Source: Luscinia megarhynchos
Lineage: Eukaryota; Chordata; Aves; Passeriformes; Turdidae
Direction of reading: 5' to 3'
Length of the DNA stretch: 64,000 nt
NCBI GenBank assembly: GCA_034336665.1
Contig: JAPFBE010000002.1
Span: 32,033,406 to 32,097,405 of the forward strand
This document shows, in pieces, positions 51,273 through 62,778 of the stretch; position 1 is the first letter of the stretch, and the number at the start of each line of letters is the position of its first letter. The notes beneath the pieces are model-generated. The model ran no database searches. It had not been told where the DNA came from and saw only the letters and a program-made list of their open reading frames with translations. Made by a program: the position numbers and the translations under genes.

Positions 51273-52451
51273 CTGGGATTCACATTTTTAAAATGCATCA
51301 GCTGAATCTATGGCAGATGTTATTTGCAGGCATACAATTAAACTGAACAAGGATCATGGCTCTGATGTCAACTGGCAGCACAGCAACAAACCTGGCCAAG
51401 CTGATTGAGAGGTGACCAACAAAAGGTATTGTTTGAAATGGAAACTATGTAACTGGAAAAGAAAAGGACTGAATGATAATCTTATTTTCCATTAAGGGTG
51501 TATTTGAACAGAACAGGTGGAATTCAAATTCTGGAAGAGAGAGCAATTTTTGGTACACAGATCTATGTATCTTCCAAGGATTTCAGCCTTTATGAAATGT
51601 CACAGGATTGGAAAGAAACTATTACAGCTTGTTGCACTCACTGTGCTCCCCAGATCATTTACATTCTTGGAAAGAAAAACAATTTAGTTGTTCAGACAGA
51701 AACATGACAGAGTAAAGAATAAGACAATATTTTTAAGCAACAGAATAAGCGGGATGGAAAATGGGTATAAGTATGAATCCCAACTCTATTCTCTCTTAGA
51801 CTCTCTTAGGGGATATTGGATTACATTCGTTCTATCAGTGTCAACTTAACAGTTAAGAGAGCTTCACTGCTGGCATCAAGTCATACTATTCAAATGTACT
51901 GTAGGGGTTTGTGGTCAGTCCTGAAGAGATTTTCCTTAAAGCTGCTCCTGCAGTCAGGTTTGTTTCCAGTGAACTGATTTAGAAAAGTTTATTGTTTTGT
52001 TGCATTCCTGCAGTCACATAGGAAGTATTTCACCTCCTCTGTCCCAAAGGTGTGATTCTCTTCTCACAGGTAGCAGGGTCAGGAGAAAAACAGTTCTATG
52101 CATCTGATGGAGAACCATGGTTCAGAAGTTCTACTTACCTCCCTCCAGAATAAAATCTTGTATCATTCTGCAGCAAGAGAAGTAGTAGCAGCACCTGTTT
52201 CCAGAACATTTGCAAATCCAAGTTTGCAAATCTCCAGGCTTGTACTTAGGCTGGTAAATTAAAGTAGGGGTTATTTTTACAAACTAAAGCCTTTGAAATG
52301 CTATGAAAAAGAGGCCCATATCCAGTCATGTCTTCAGTCTTCAACCCATACTTGGCCTTTCCATAATGCATATGCAACAGGGCATATCTCTTCATATCTT
52401 CCTCTGGAGATGTTATTCTAACTCACAGATCCTTCCTTCTGACTGGTAGTT
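51273..52451. other. Spacer between the two duplicated segments, no gene seen
   Basis: Unique-looking sequence with no recognisable repeat until the CR1 tail. A small tandem TCTCTTAGAC/TCTCTTAGGG lies near 51793. It shows no obvious match to sequence after copy B, so the duplicated unit does not seem to extend into it. Confidence 0.65.
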
Positions 52452-52600
52452 AATCATAGAATCACAGATTGATTTGGGTTGGTAGGGACCTTAAATTAGA
52501 TCATTTAGTTCCAAACCCCTGCCATGGGCAGAGACATTTCCCATTAGATGAGGTTGCTCAAAGCCTCCTTCAATCTAAACTTAATTTTTATCAGTTTAAG
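52452..52600 (-). mobile_element. CR1 LINE 3'-end fragment with terminal tail
   Basis: Starts with aatcatagaatcacag, the reverse of the CR1 3' terminal repeat, then gatttgggttggtagggacctt, a tcatttagttccaaacccctgccatgggcagagaca core, and gaggttgctcaaagcctcc. These correspond closely to the usual avian CR1 3' UTR. Similarity fades after about 52580. Its tail type (ccatgggcag) differs from the 47.6 and 56.5 kb copies, which suggests another subfamily. Confidence 0.88.
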
Positions 52601-52740
52601 GGCTTCGCTTGTTTTGCAGACATTCATTCCAACTTTTATTGACATTTTCTGGTAACTCAAATGGACTTCTGGTTGGATACCTCTAAATACAAGTCACCTA
52701 CTAGAAGGCTTGTTACAGGCAGGATAATTTTCAGAATCCA

Positions 52741-53330
52741 AAATTTTAGCATGGGTATATGTATTGCATTTGGAATTAAATTGTAACTGCAGGGAAACTG
52801 AATGACCTGCAAACTATATAGATATTTTTTGTGTTTTCTATTTCTTATCTTTACTGACAACTTTTGGAATGAATTAGGGGTTTTTCCCGTATGCTTTTGG
52901 AGTCTTCAACCTTTTCAATTCCCTGTGTGAGAAGTACCTTGATAAACATATTTAACTTCATCCTATGACACACAGCAAGTTCTCTTCCAACTCTTTGGGA
53001 AACAAACCTGTGGCTCTAGAAATATTCTAAACAATGTCTATCTCATAAATATGAATTTTATAAAGGAAATCTTAATTATTGCTTTCAACCTAAGACTGTA
53101 GTCTAAATCTCATCTATTTATTATTTTGAAAATTTATGTAATCTAGATTTTGCTGGAACAGTTTAATAGTCATGTCCTAGACTGTGAAGGCATAGTGCTA
53201 ATGGTATATCAAAAGGGCTGGAGGTTCACTGTTATCCAAAAACACACCCACAAAAAGATGGATATGACTTTAAATTGAACTAAGCTATTCCAAATCCTGT
53301 ATTCTGCTAACAGCAGCTGCAACTGATTGT
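52741..53330 (+). repeat. Direct repeat copy B (diverged duplication with 50719-51272)
   Basis: Second copy, in the same orientation, offset by about 2,020 bases. The alignment with copy A is nearly gapless to the ggctggaggttcac block (about 53216-53229), after which B carries roughly 35-40 extra bases before the shared attctgctaacagcagctgca block ends the match. The CR1 tail at 52452 lies just upstream of this copy and has no counterpart before copy A. Confidence 0.85.
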
Positions 53331-54073
53331 TTTAGAGTCAGGTAGGATTTAAGACAGCATAGTGTAAAGATGTTAAAACTGTAACAGCTGTTTGGCAGGT
53401 TTGGTTGGTAGTGCCTTGAGAATAACCTAACACAAGTTTAAGTAATCCTTTTTTTTTTTTATTTGCCACTTGTTTCATATTGCCACTGGGCAGTAAGCAA
53501 TGGAGAGACATAATGAAAATCAGGAAGCAATGGAGAAATAAACTCTAACAATGGACTGGCAAAAGTCCCCAAAATCGCTCTTTATGATTCATGTCCACTC
53601 TTTATGGTTCATCTCTGAACTCTGTTGTTCTGGTTTTCACAGGACTAGAGTTCATATTTTTTCTGTTGGTGGTGCAGTGCTGAATTTTGGATTCAGTATG
53701 AGATGCTGAATAGCACACTGATGTTTCAGTTGTTGCTGAGCAGTGCTTACCCTAAACCAAGAACTTTTCAGTTTCCCAAGCCCTGCCAGTGAGAAGGTGC
53801 ACAAGAAACTGAGATGGAGCATAGTCAATAAGGCTGATCCAAACTGGAAAAATGGATATTCCATACAAAAGAATGTCATGCCCAGTATATAAATTGCGTG
53901 ATTTAGCTGGAAGAGAGAGCTGATTGCAATTCAGGGATGGGATTTTGGCATCACTGAGAAGGGTGGTTTGTGATTGTATTGTGCATTGTTTTTTTCAGCC
54001 TACAAGTTTTTCTTTTGATTGCTAGAAGTGAGCAAATATCTGTGTGGTGTTTATTGCTTATTGGGGTTAAACC

Positions 54074-54087
54074 TTGACATATGTCAA
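54074..54087. repeat. Perfect 14-bp palindrome TTGACATATGTCAA
   Basis: Exact dyad symmetry with no spacer, including an E-box-like CATATG core. One such site in 64 kb can arise by chance. Confidence 0.7.
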
Positions 54088-54108
54088 TTTCCAAAGGCAA
54101 CTTGGCCA

Positions 54109-54124
54109 TTTTATTTTATTTTAT
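54109..54124 (+). repeat. (TTTTA)n microsatellite
   Basis: Three TTTTA units. Minor simple repeat. Confidence 0.8.
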
Positions 54125-54924
54125 CTAGTTTGGCAAGTTTTTGCTTACTGTCTCCTGATACAAAATGCAAAATCCTGATGCAGAATGCCCTTCAGAAATA
54201 ATTTATCTGAAATTTTGATCTGCTTTAATTGGTATAAAATTATAGCTACATAAAGTAATGTTGAATAAATGTTGTTATCAGACAAATAGAGGAATTTATG
54301 GATGACCTGCAACCAAAAAAAAAAAATCATGTTGACAATTTTCATGTCTGAAGGCAACTGCCTAAAGATTGAGCTTACATGAAGAGCTGCTCTTTGGAAA
54401 TTCAAATATGCCTGAGATGTTAATATACCTTGGTATTTTGTTGATTCATCAGTCTGCTTTTGGTCTTCAACTGTGACTTTCTCATTTTATACATAGGATG
54501 ATGAGTTATCCGGTTTTTAACTAGTCCATGGAATAGATTTATTTTCCACAGAAGATTTTGTTGAGGATATTAAGATACTGAATTGTCATGGTAACAAGAA
54601 ACAAGTAGTAGCTGATGGAATAGAGACACGCTTGTATTAACCTGGGTATATACAATATATACAAATGCATTAGATTCTGAAGATTTTTTAATTCCTTTTA
54701 TGAATAATACTGTGAGGTATTTTATGTTACGCAGTAAATTTACAGTCCATGCATTAAAAGGGATAGTAAATTTCAGAGGAACAAGTGTTTTATTTTTATA
54801 TGTGGAGAATAATGCAATTGTTTGTCAAGAATAGTATGATTGACCAACTAGTACAGCAGACTTTGTCTGACATTGAATTAAAGTGTGCAACTTTAGGTGA
54901 AGGTGACACAAGATTTCATGGTCT

Positions 54925-55515
54925 GTGGTGATACAATTATTTGCAGGTGTGTGAATGGACACATGCAGGTTACCAGGGCAACCATCCAGCCACAGCCAAA
55001 ATGCAAAGACTAGATTTATCTTATTACCTTGCTAAAACACGGGGACATGGGCTCTGCTTGGCTTAGTTCACCCCAGGAAACAGGGACACAAGGGGTTATG
55101 GGGTCTGCTCAGCCTGGCTCATCCTAGCTCACCAGGTTGCTGCCTGCCTCACTGAAACAGAAAGCTTTGGGCATGTCTGAGAGTCTCTTACCTCTACAGG
55201 AATTCTTCCCAGAACAGGCAGAGCATGCACAGCACTTGGCATAAGAAATGGCATTTTCCCACACTGGCACTTTTAGCATTCCCAGATACAAGGACACTTT
55301 GAAACTACTCTTTTGTCAAATCTTCTGGTTTTAAGCCTTTCTTCCCAATAGCAAGTTTCTTTTTCTGGTCATTCACATGGTTTACAGCCCTGCACCTGCT
55401 GGTTAAAGTCTTCTCTGCTTCTTTCTCTCCACTGCATAAAAGCTAGAAAATATCTTCTTTTGTTTTTTTTTATTTTTCTGGATACAGAAAATAAAGTCTG
55501 CTTTCAACAGCTGTT
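54925..55515 (+). mobile_element. Possible old solo LTR (weak)
   Basis: A GC-richer block inside AT-rich DNA begins around TGTGGTGATACA (54925) and includes a TATA-like gcataaaag (55433-55441). About 45-50 bases later come aataaagtctgctttcaaca (about 55489-55508). This promoter, polyadenylation-signal and CA-end order is what an LTR has. Against it: no primer-binding site follows, no target-site duplication was found, and I do not recognise the family. A chance arrangement or an unannotated promoter region is equally possible. Confidence 0.25.
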
Positions 55516-56505
55516 CAAGATGTCACTTTTAAAAGTAATGGTTGATAACACCCCTGGCAGTGAAAATGGTAAATTTGGGGTGACAAATCTGGTAATTCAA
55601 GCCAGAACACCTTTGCAAATTGTGCTAAACTTGGTGATTTCTTTGTGTTTGATGGCATGCCTGTTCACAATGTGTATTTGGAACAGGAATCCTTCACCTG
55701 GTCCCCAAAATACTCTTGGTTGTGCTCATCCAAAGGCTTCATCAAACACAGGAAATATGCCCTGTATTGATTTGTAAAGCAAACATTCAGATAAAGCAAA
55801 TAGAAAGTTACTTAACAAACTCTTAGAAAAAGGTGGAGCAAAATATATTGGCTATTTGCCTAAGGTAGAGAGGAAACAAATTAAAAATACATTAAACCTA
55901 TAAACATTTTACACAGAAGCTGTGAAAAAGAAAATTCCATGCAATGTATGTAAGAAAATGTACATAGCTTTGTGCTACTTTTCTGAGTGTACAATCCTGC
56001 ATGGCTCTAGGAGGTACATCTTCTAGGGAAGTCTCTGCCCAAAATCTTTGCTTTGTTGCCCTGTCAACTCTGAGATGAGGAGGCCCTGCTCTGTCCTAAC
56101 TTCTTGATAAAGCACAGCCTTGCACTCATCTCTTGGACTGCCAGTGCTAGAATTCCCACAAGAGCATCCTTGTGGCAGCATTTTGCCCCCTGAGGGAAAG
56201 CTGGAATAGGATTGAGAGTATTAAAATGCAGTATTTCTTTTTTACTTCTCATAGTGTCTAAGCAAACAGAGCAGTGTCTTTACTGTCACTCTGCTAAACA
56301 ATACTCATTTCTACTGCTGAGGATAGTTGATTACTTTTATATAAGTAGTGCTCCTTCCCTTACAAGCATCTATAAATGTCTATCAATATACCAGAAAATA
56401 ATCTAGATGTGTGTTGCAAGTTTTTTTCCCTGCCATCCTCTACCAAACTTGAATTCTAAGAATTCTGTAGGAAAATATTATCTACTAATTATGTAAAATT
56501 CTTCG

Positions 56506-57211
56506 CAGAATCATGCAATCATGGAACATGTTGAGTTGGAAGAGATCTGTCAAGACAATTGAGCCCAAATCCTGGCCCTGTGCAGGTGTCACAGCATGTC
56601 TCTGAGAGTGTTGTCCAAAAGCTTCTCCAGCTCTTGCTGCAGGGACCACTTCCCTGGGGAGCCTGCTCAACCTCTGGGTGCAAAACTTTTTCCTGACATC
56701 CAGCCTAAACTTCAGGTCATTCTCTCATATCCTGTCCCTGGTCAGCACAGAGCAGAGATCAGTGCCTGCCCCTCCTCTTCCCCTCACTGGAACCTGTAGC
56801 TGCAGTGAGATCTCCCCTCAGTCTCCTCCAGGCTGAACAGACCAGGTGACTTCAGCTGCTCCTCATACAGCTTCCCCTCCAGACCCTTCACCATACTTGT
56901 GTCCCCCTGGACACTCTCTAGTAGTTTAATGGGGTTTTTTAATATTGTGGCACCCAAACCAGCCCCCAGCTCTGGAGGTGAGGCTGCCCCAGCTCAGAGC
57001 AGAGCAGGACAATCCCCTCCCTTGCCTGGCTGTGATGCTGTGCCTGATGCCCCCAGGACAGGGTTGGCTCTCCTGGGTACCAGGGCACTGCTGGCTCATG
57101 GTCATGCCATGGACCAGGACCCCCAGGTCCCTTTCCATGGCAGGTGTTCCTTTCTCCAGCCTCTTGTTCAGCTGTACACATGAACAGGGTTGACCTGTCC
57201 CAGGTGTAGAC
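56506..57211 (-). mobile_element. CR1 LINE, 5'-truncated, about 0.7 kb
   Basis: Minus-strand CR1 of the same type as the 47.6 kb copy. The 3' side begins gaatcatgcaatcatgg, a decayed form of the terminal tail. It runs through gttggaagagatctgt, a cttccctggggagcctg block and aggctgaacagaccaggtgac, then gtggcacccaaaccagcccccagc, which is nearly identical to 48104-48127. The minus-strand frame near 57075-57138 reads MERDLGVLVHG..MSQQC, the conserved ORF2 C-terminal block. The following residues are out of frame with the family's usual reading, as in the other copy. It breaks off upstream of the RT catalytic box. Confidence 0.93.
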
Positions 57212-58100
57212 TCCTGTGGGGGGAAAAATCCACTAAAATTTGTTTTAATACTTTCTATGAAAGTTCATGGGAACAAATAAAATTAAATTTTAAAATATGA
57301 TATAAAAATGTTACCCTTCTTGAAGGAATCATCTGTTTCTATTTCCGCAGAGCAGAATGGGAACACAAACCGTTTAGGAATCTCAGGTAGCACAGCAATA
57401 GACAACAAACAAAATCTGAGGACAGGTTCTGTCCTTCATCCTTAGAGAAATTTTTTACCCAAATTTTCACGTTTTCATTAATTTTCCCCTCTATGTTTTA
57501 TTTCAAAGAGATTTTGCATTGTAGCCATTTGAACAAGATTTCATTCTGTCTGGAATTCACAGTTCCTGCACATGCAAAGATGGACTCTGCAGAACTGACA
57601 CAGAAAATCTAGAATCCAGAATAGACCAGACCTGCTGCTATGATGGGTGTTAATTTCCAGCTCCACAGTGCTGTGGATACATTGCATTGACAGCATGTGA
57701 ATAGATTGCATAGGACATACACAGCAAATATGGATCTAAAACATGTTATTACCCACCATCTTCAGGAGCAATTATACACTTTTCTACTTAGAAACCAAAC
57801 CCAGAAATATAGCACCATCACTTCAACTACCTGGAAAAATAAATATCTAATCTTTCTTACTTGATTCCAGAAGATACCTCCTGCTTCTCTTCACCCATCT
57901 CGACTTTTTTTTCATTCATCAGCTATAGCTGGTGTTTAATATCATAGGTTGCTTTGTATAGGATTTTCTCTTGTATTACAATTTCTAACTAACTAGAAAA
58001 ACATAGCTCAATATACCTGAGATATTTGTATACAAATACAAGCCAATCTGTAAAATGATGATTTTGTCATTTCTCCCTTTCCAAATCTAGTTTTCAGAAC

Positions 58101-58129
58101 TGATGATGATGATGATGGTTATTATTATT
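58101..58129 (+). repeat. (GAT)n followed by (TTA)n trinucleotide run
   Basis: Five TGA/GAT units pass directly into three to four ATT units. Compound simple repeat. Confidence 0.85.
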
Positions 58130-61100
58130 GTAATTGTTTCTATCTGCAGATAAAAGGAATATTTATATTACTGTGGACACATTTCAGTGCTTTATCAGCT
58201 GAAGTGAGCATTTAGCAATGAGCAATTTGAGATTTGTCATTTATTCAGTATTACCAGAAACAGCAAGAAGTTTTATTAATAAATTTCAAAAGCCTCATAA
58301 ATTAGTTCAAAGCTCTGATCTTTAGTGGATTCAATTCCCATTTCATTAATTGCTAATTGTCTTGACAATAAAAATATGAGTTCAAATAACAAGAAGTGAA
58401 TTACAATAACTGCTCTAATGTCTGTTCAGATAAGCATGAAAAAAACATAAGTAACTTACCATAAAAATTAATGTAAAAATCAATTAAAAATCCATTGGTA
58501 TAGGTATCAAATTAAACCAGTTTTCTTTGTGTCAAAGAAAATTATGCTCCACAGAAAATGCCTACAAGGGGAAAAAAATATATTTCTACTAATTGCACAG
58601 TAAAAAAACATTGTGATGTTTTAGCAGTTTTGAATATTTCACCTAATTTTCTACTGTCATAGTAATAAATATGTAATTGTGTGGAAGTAAAGAGAAAAAA
58701 CAGAAATTAATTAGATTTGCAGCATACAGGCACTTTCTGCTGTTTTCTAATTTTTGCTGTCTAAATCAGGTCATGAAATTTTATTGCACAGTTGGTTTTG
58801 ATGCTTTTGTGAAACAATATTTCCACTCCCTATCTAAATGAGAAAGTCTATATTAATGCCATACTTGGAGTGAGGATTTACACAGTAAGAACTTCACCCT
58901 GTTTAATTTTATGTTCACACAATAATGCTTCTTCTGTACACTAACCTAAAGTACTGAGGTCTTTTGAATGCCATTAAGGAGATACTTTTTCAAATTGAAC
59001 TAAAAGGTTCTTGATTCTTCACTGTCCAACAAAGATCCAACTAAGACCTTGGAGAGACAATAAACCATCACTGGGGTCATCAATTCAACTTGCTGCTGGA
59101 AGCAAATCTTTTTTCTCTAGTGTGGCAAGATTGGTAGTCTAGTCCAGTCAGTGCAGTGTGAAAGCTTTCATGATAAATTCAGAGTGAAAAGTTTTTTCTC
59201 TCCTCTCTTTGACTGTGACTTCTTAAAAAACAGGCATTCATTTAAAAAATCACTGAATGTGTGGTGGCTTATGGCTCCTGTGATGAAAAACACTTCCTAA
59301 GAGACTAAAAATCTGTTACAGAACTTGTCTCAGAAGCCAGTCTTAAACTTTCTAGCTTGTCTAGAAATTCAGTACAAAGGTTGTCCAATTCATCTCCATT
59401 CTCATTTTCCTTCTACAAGCAAAGCCTGTCTTCAGCAGAGTGAACACCAGTCTGTAACTCACTTATTTTAATGTCTTTGCCATTATAACTCATATTTCCA
59501 GGTTGTCAGGCTTGCAGAATAATGAATAAACTGTAGCTGCAGCCTGTGAAGTTCCAGAAGAAAAGTTTAATCATACATAATCACTAGCTCCTGAAAAAAA
59601 TTTTGGCATCATTTTGCTGCTCACACATCAGGTTACATTTGCATTTCCTATCTCAGCATCCTTCCTGTCCACTACTCAGAGACACAGATTGAAAAATAAA
59701 AAGTGTTAGGCATTGTTTGTATTTTGGAAGAATTCATTATTCCTTTTTGCTCTTCATTTAAGAATGTCTCTTCATTTCACAGTGTTACCCTCTTTCTGAG
59801 TGTGCCCAACAGGCAGATTTCAATTCCCAGCTTAAATGCAAAAATAGATGTAGAAAGAAGGTATTTATTTCTTCCTCTGGGGTCACGCAGTCCAATATTT
59901 CACATGAGGCAATCACCAACTGCACCATGCTAGCCATGGCTATGTCTGGATGTCTTACAAACCTCCAAAGACAGAGAGGAGCTCCTTTTCTGAGCTATCA
60001 CCAGTTCCAGAGTTGTATCACACTCCTTGTGAAATGGTGAGAGGACATTAGACGTACCACAGCAAGATTCAGGGTCAGAAAACCTGAAGAGATGACTTCA
60101 AAGAGCAGCTTTTGCTGGCAGCTATGACTTGCCCAAAGTGCATTTCTAAGGCTGCAACTGTTATCTAAAACGGAAGAAAAAGGAGATTTGCCATGCTATG
60201 TCTAAGGAAGACATACAATGGCAGGTATATAGAAGGACAAGAGTTTTAAAATTTTCATTTTCCTCTTCTCTACCAAATTTTCTTTTCATCCTATTATAGT
60301 CAGATAGGTCAGGCATCTGCATCCACAGTACAGACATTTCTGTACCACTCATATGGCAAGCAATTATTTCAGTGCATGTCAAGAATAACATCATTTTTGT
60401 TGATTTTTTTTCCTACTGTCATTCATAGAGAACAGATTGTTTACTGACTAAGGGAAGAGCATAATTTGTTTCAATGTATTTTCAGCATTATCCATTTTAC
60501 TGTCCCATGCATGTAAAAGTTAGTGGAAAATGAGAAAGTCAGAGAAAGAGTCTAATCCACAACTGAAAGATATTCAGTCTGAGGTGTCCTGTTGAAGGTG
60601 TCCTATTCAGTACAGAATATGGGTTTGAGGCAGGTGATTTTTTTTCCTGTCAGTGGTCCACACAGAGCATGTAAGAATAGGGAACTGGAAGAAGCCCCAG
60701 CTAACTTTGGAAGCACCACTGCCAGGCTATGTCAAAGCCATCTTGTGTGGTACTTATTCATGAGCTGAATCTCTTTAATTCTGCTCTTTTCCACAGAGAA
60801 ATCAATTTCAGTGGTATTGCCTGGATGAACGCAGACATTGCACAACAAGCTAGTAAGCACATCTGAATTAATAGCTTATTTGCAAGTGTCAAGCTGCAAA
60901 CAGCGTAGGCATCATCCTTAGCATTGATCATGACTAGACATCATATTTCTAAAGCAAGTTTAATGTGTCTCTGGTAGCTGCTAACTGTGAAATAGTATTC
61001 TAAGCACATGCTAATAAAAATGCATGAACTCGTATGCTTTAAAATAACATCAATTTCCCTAGGCCTGGGGAAGACTAACACTCATAAAGGCTTCATATTT

Positions 61101-62740
61101 GGGTCCTATCCAGGATTTTTCCTGCCAAATGAAACACCACTACTTAGGTTTTGAACTGTATGGACTTAAATTTGCCCTTTAATGAAAAAGTACTTTCATG
61201 ACTGAAATGTTTAATAGGTGATTTTTACAATTAACACAACATCCTGGTCACACTGCTCACAGCAACTGAAATGCTCATCTTCTGCTGGCAAACCTCCAGG
61301 CCAGCCCATCCAGCCCATCCCTGCCCTTTCACTGGCACATACATGCTACACTCACTTTCAGAAGTACTGCTGTCTTGTGCAGACATATTTAGCAGCTACT
61401 TTTCCTGTCATGGGAAACTTCACTTCAATAAAGAATTAGATTATTAGGTGAGGTGGTTTGGAGGAGTTTTCAGGGTCATTCTGAGTCTGCAAGGATTCTA
61501 AAAAGAAGAGGTAATTGCCCCTATTAGGATATTTTTAGGATGTCTTTTCCACATTTCTTTTTCACCTATGAGAATATATGTGCTTTGCCAATGAAGACAG
61601 GGCTATTTTCCTCCTTTCACTGACAATGGAATTCTAGTTGAAATTTAGCCACCCCACCAATCTGGTTTCTTTTGATTGCCTTGTCAAACAAAAGTTCCCC
61701 ACTTCCATGAGTTTCTTCATCTGATTGGACAATCTTTCCTGTTAATTTTGCTCTCAGAACAAGTTTGCATTACACTTCAGTGACTAGAAAGACTAATTTC
61801 ATGATATAACATCAATTGGATGTCAGTTTGGCAGCCTTGCTAAGCTCTTTGAACTTAAATGAAAAGAAAACAAGCCTCAATTTGGTGGTCTCTTAGTACC
61901 CCATGAGAAATAGGGTACAGCCACAGATATCACCAGTACTGGGAACAAAACTTAGGCTTGCATACTGGAAGCACAGAACTTGAAGAATACTTTTTTAGAA
62001 GAGATTTCTCATTATGAATAGAGGGAAAGAATCAGAGCTGACCTGGCAGCATGCTGAGGGCTCAAATTGGCAAGCACTTCTGACAGGCAAGAATTTCACT
62101 GAAAAATAATTGTATGGGAAGAGGGTAACCGGTCTCAGTAATTAAGTTTTTTTCTGGGGTTCAGCAAGCATTATTTTTTGACTGCTAAATAAATTTTCTT
62201 CAAAGGATTATGATTGCAGATTGGTTTTTTAATACCTCTGCACTAATAAATACTCAATACTAAAAAATAATAATGCTCCTTTATAATTCATGACCTTTCC
62301 CTCCAAATCACGACACTTTCTTCTACTTGGATAAAATCCAAAAGCACAAAATACTTTTCTCTGAAACACTTCTGTTCTTGGAACTCTACCTCTTACAGAC
62401 CTTCTCTCTAATAAGGCCAATGCAGCTATGCTCTTCCCAAAGTCTCATTTACTTTCCAAACTCCTCTGTAGATCTCCAGAGCTGTACTCCCTGAAATTAG
62501 CAGCAACTTCTAGGAAACCTAGTTAATATGTGCATTTGGGTTTTCAGGTTTGGGTTTTGTTTTTTTTGTACAGACACTGTAAAAAAATCAAACTATTCTC
62601 TCAATTTCCTGCAGGGATAAATGGAGCAAAACTTTGATTCAAAGAACTCCTGTGACAGCAGGATGCACAGCAGAATACAGTTATCTGCTCTTACCTAAGA
62701 CTTCTCTTCATCTCATCTTTTTATTTCAAATGAAATTAAT

Positions 62741-62778
62741 TTTTGAATGTTAAAAACATTTTTGAATGTTAAAAACAT
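62741..62778 (+). repeat. 19-bp perfect tandem duplication
   Basis: TTTTGAATGTTAAAAACAT occurs twice head to tail without a mismatch, followed by a partial third unit (TTTTTTGGAATG). The perfect identity suggests a recent slippage event. Confidence 0.92.

Larger units (their letters stand above)
53331..56505. other. Unique non-coding sequence with one LTR-like candidate, no gene seen
   Basis: Contains a T11-12 run near 53450, the palindrome TTGACATATGTCAA at 54074-54087, a TTTTA run at 54109-54124, and the LTR-like segment listed below. The 105-codon frame at 55460-55777 has one hydrophobic stretch but no recognisable homology, and its start is just the first ATG after a T-rich run. Confidence 0.6.

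Noticed and set aside
55460..55777. 105-codon frame with a membrane-like segment
   Set aside because: Not recognisable, begins beside a T-rich run, and no upstream or downstream exon is evident.
56899..57193. Plus- and minus-strand frames of 70-94 codons
   Set aside because: Same explanation: CR1 sequence read in various frames.
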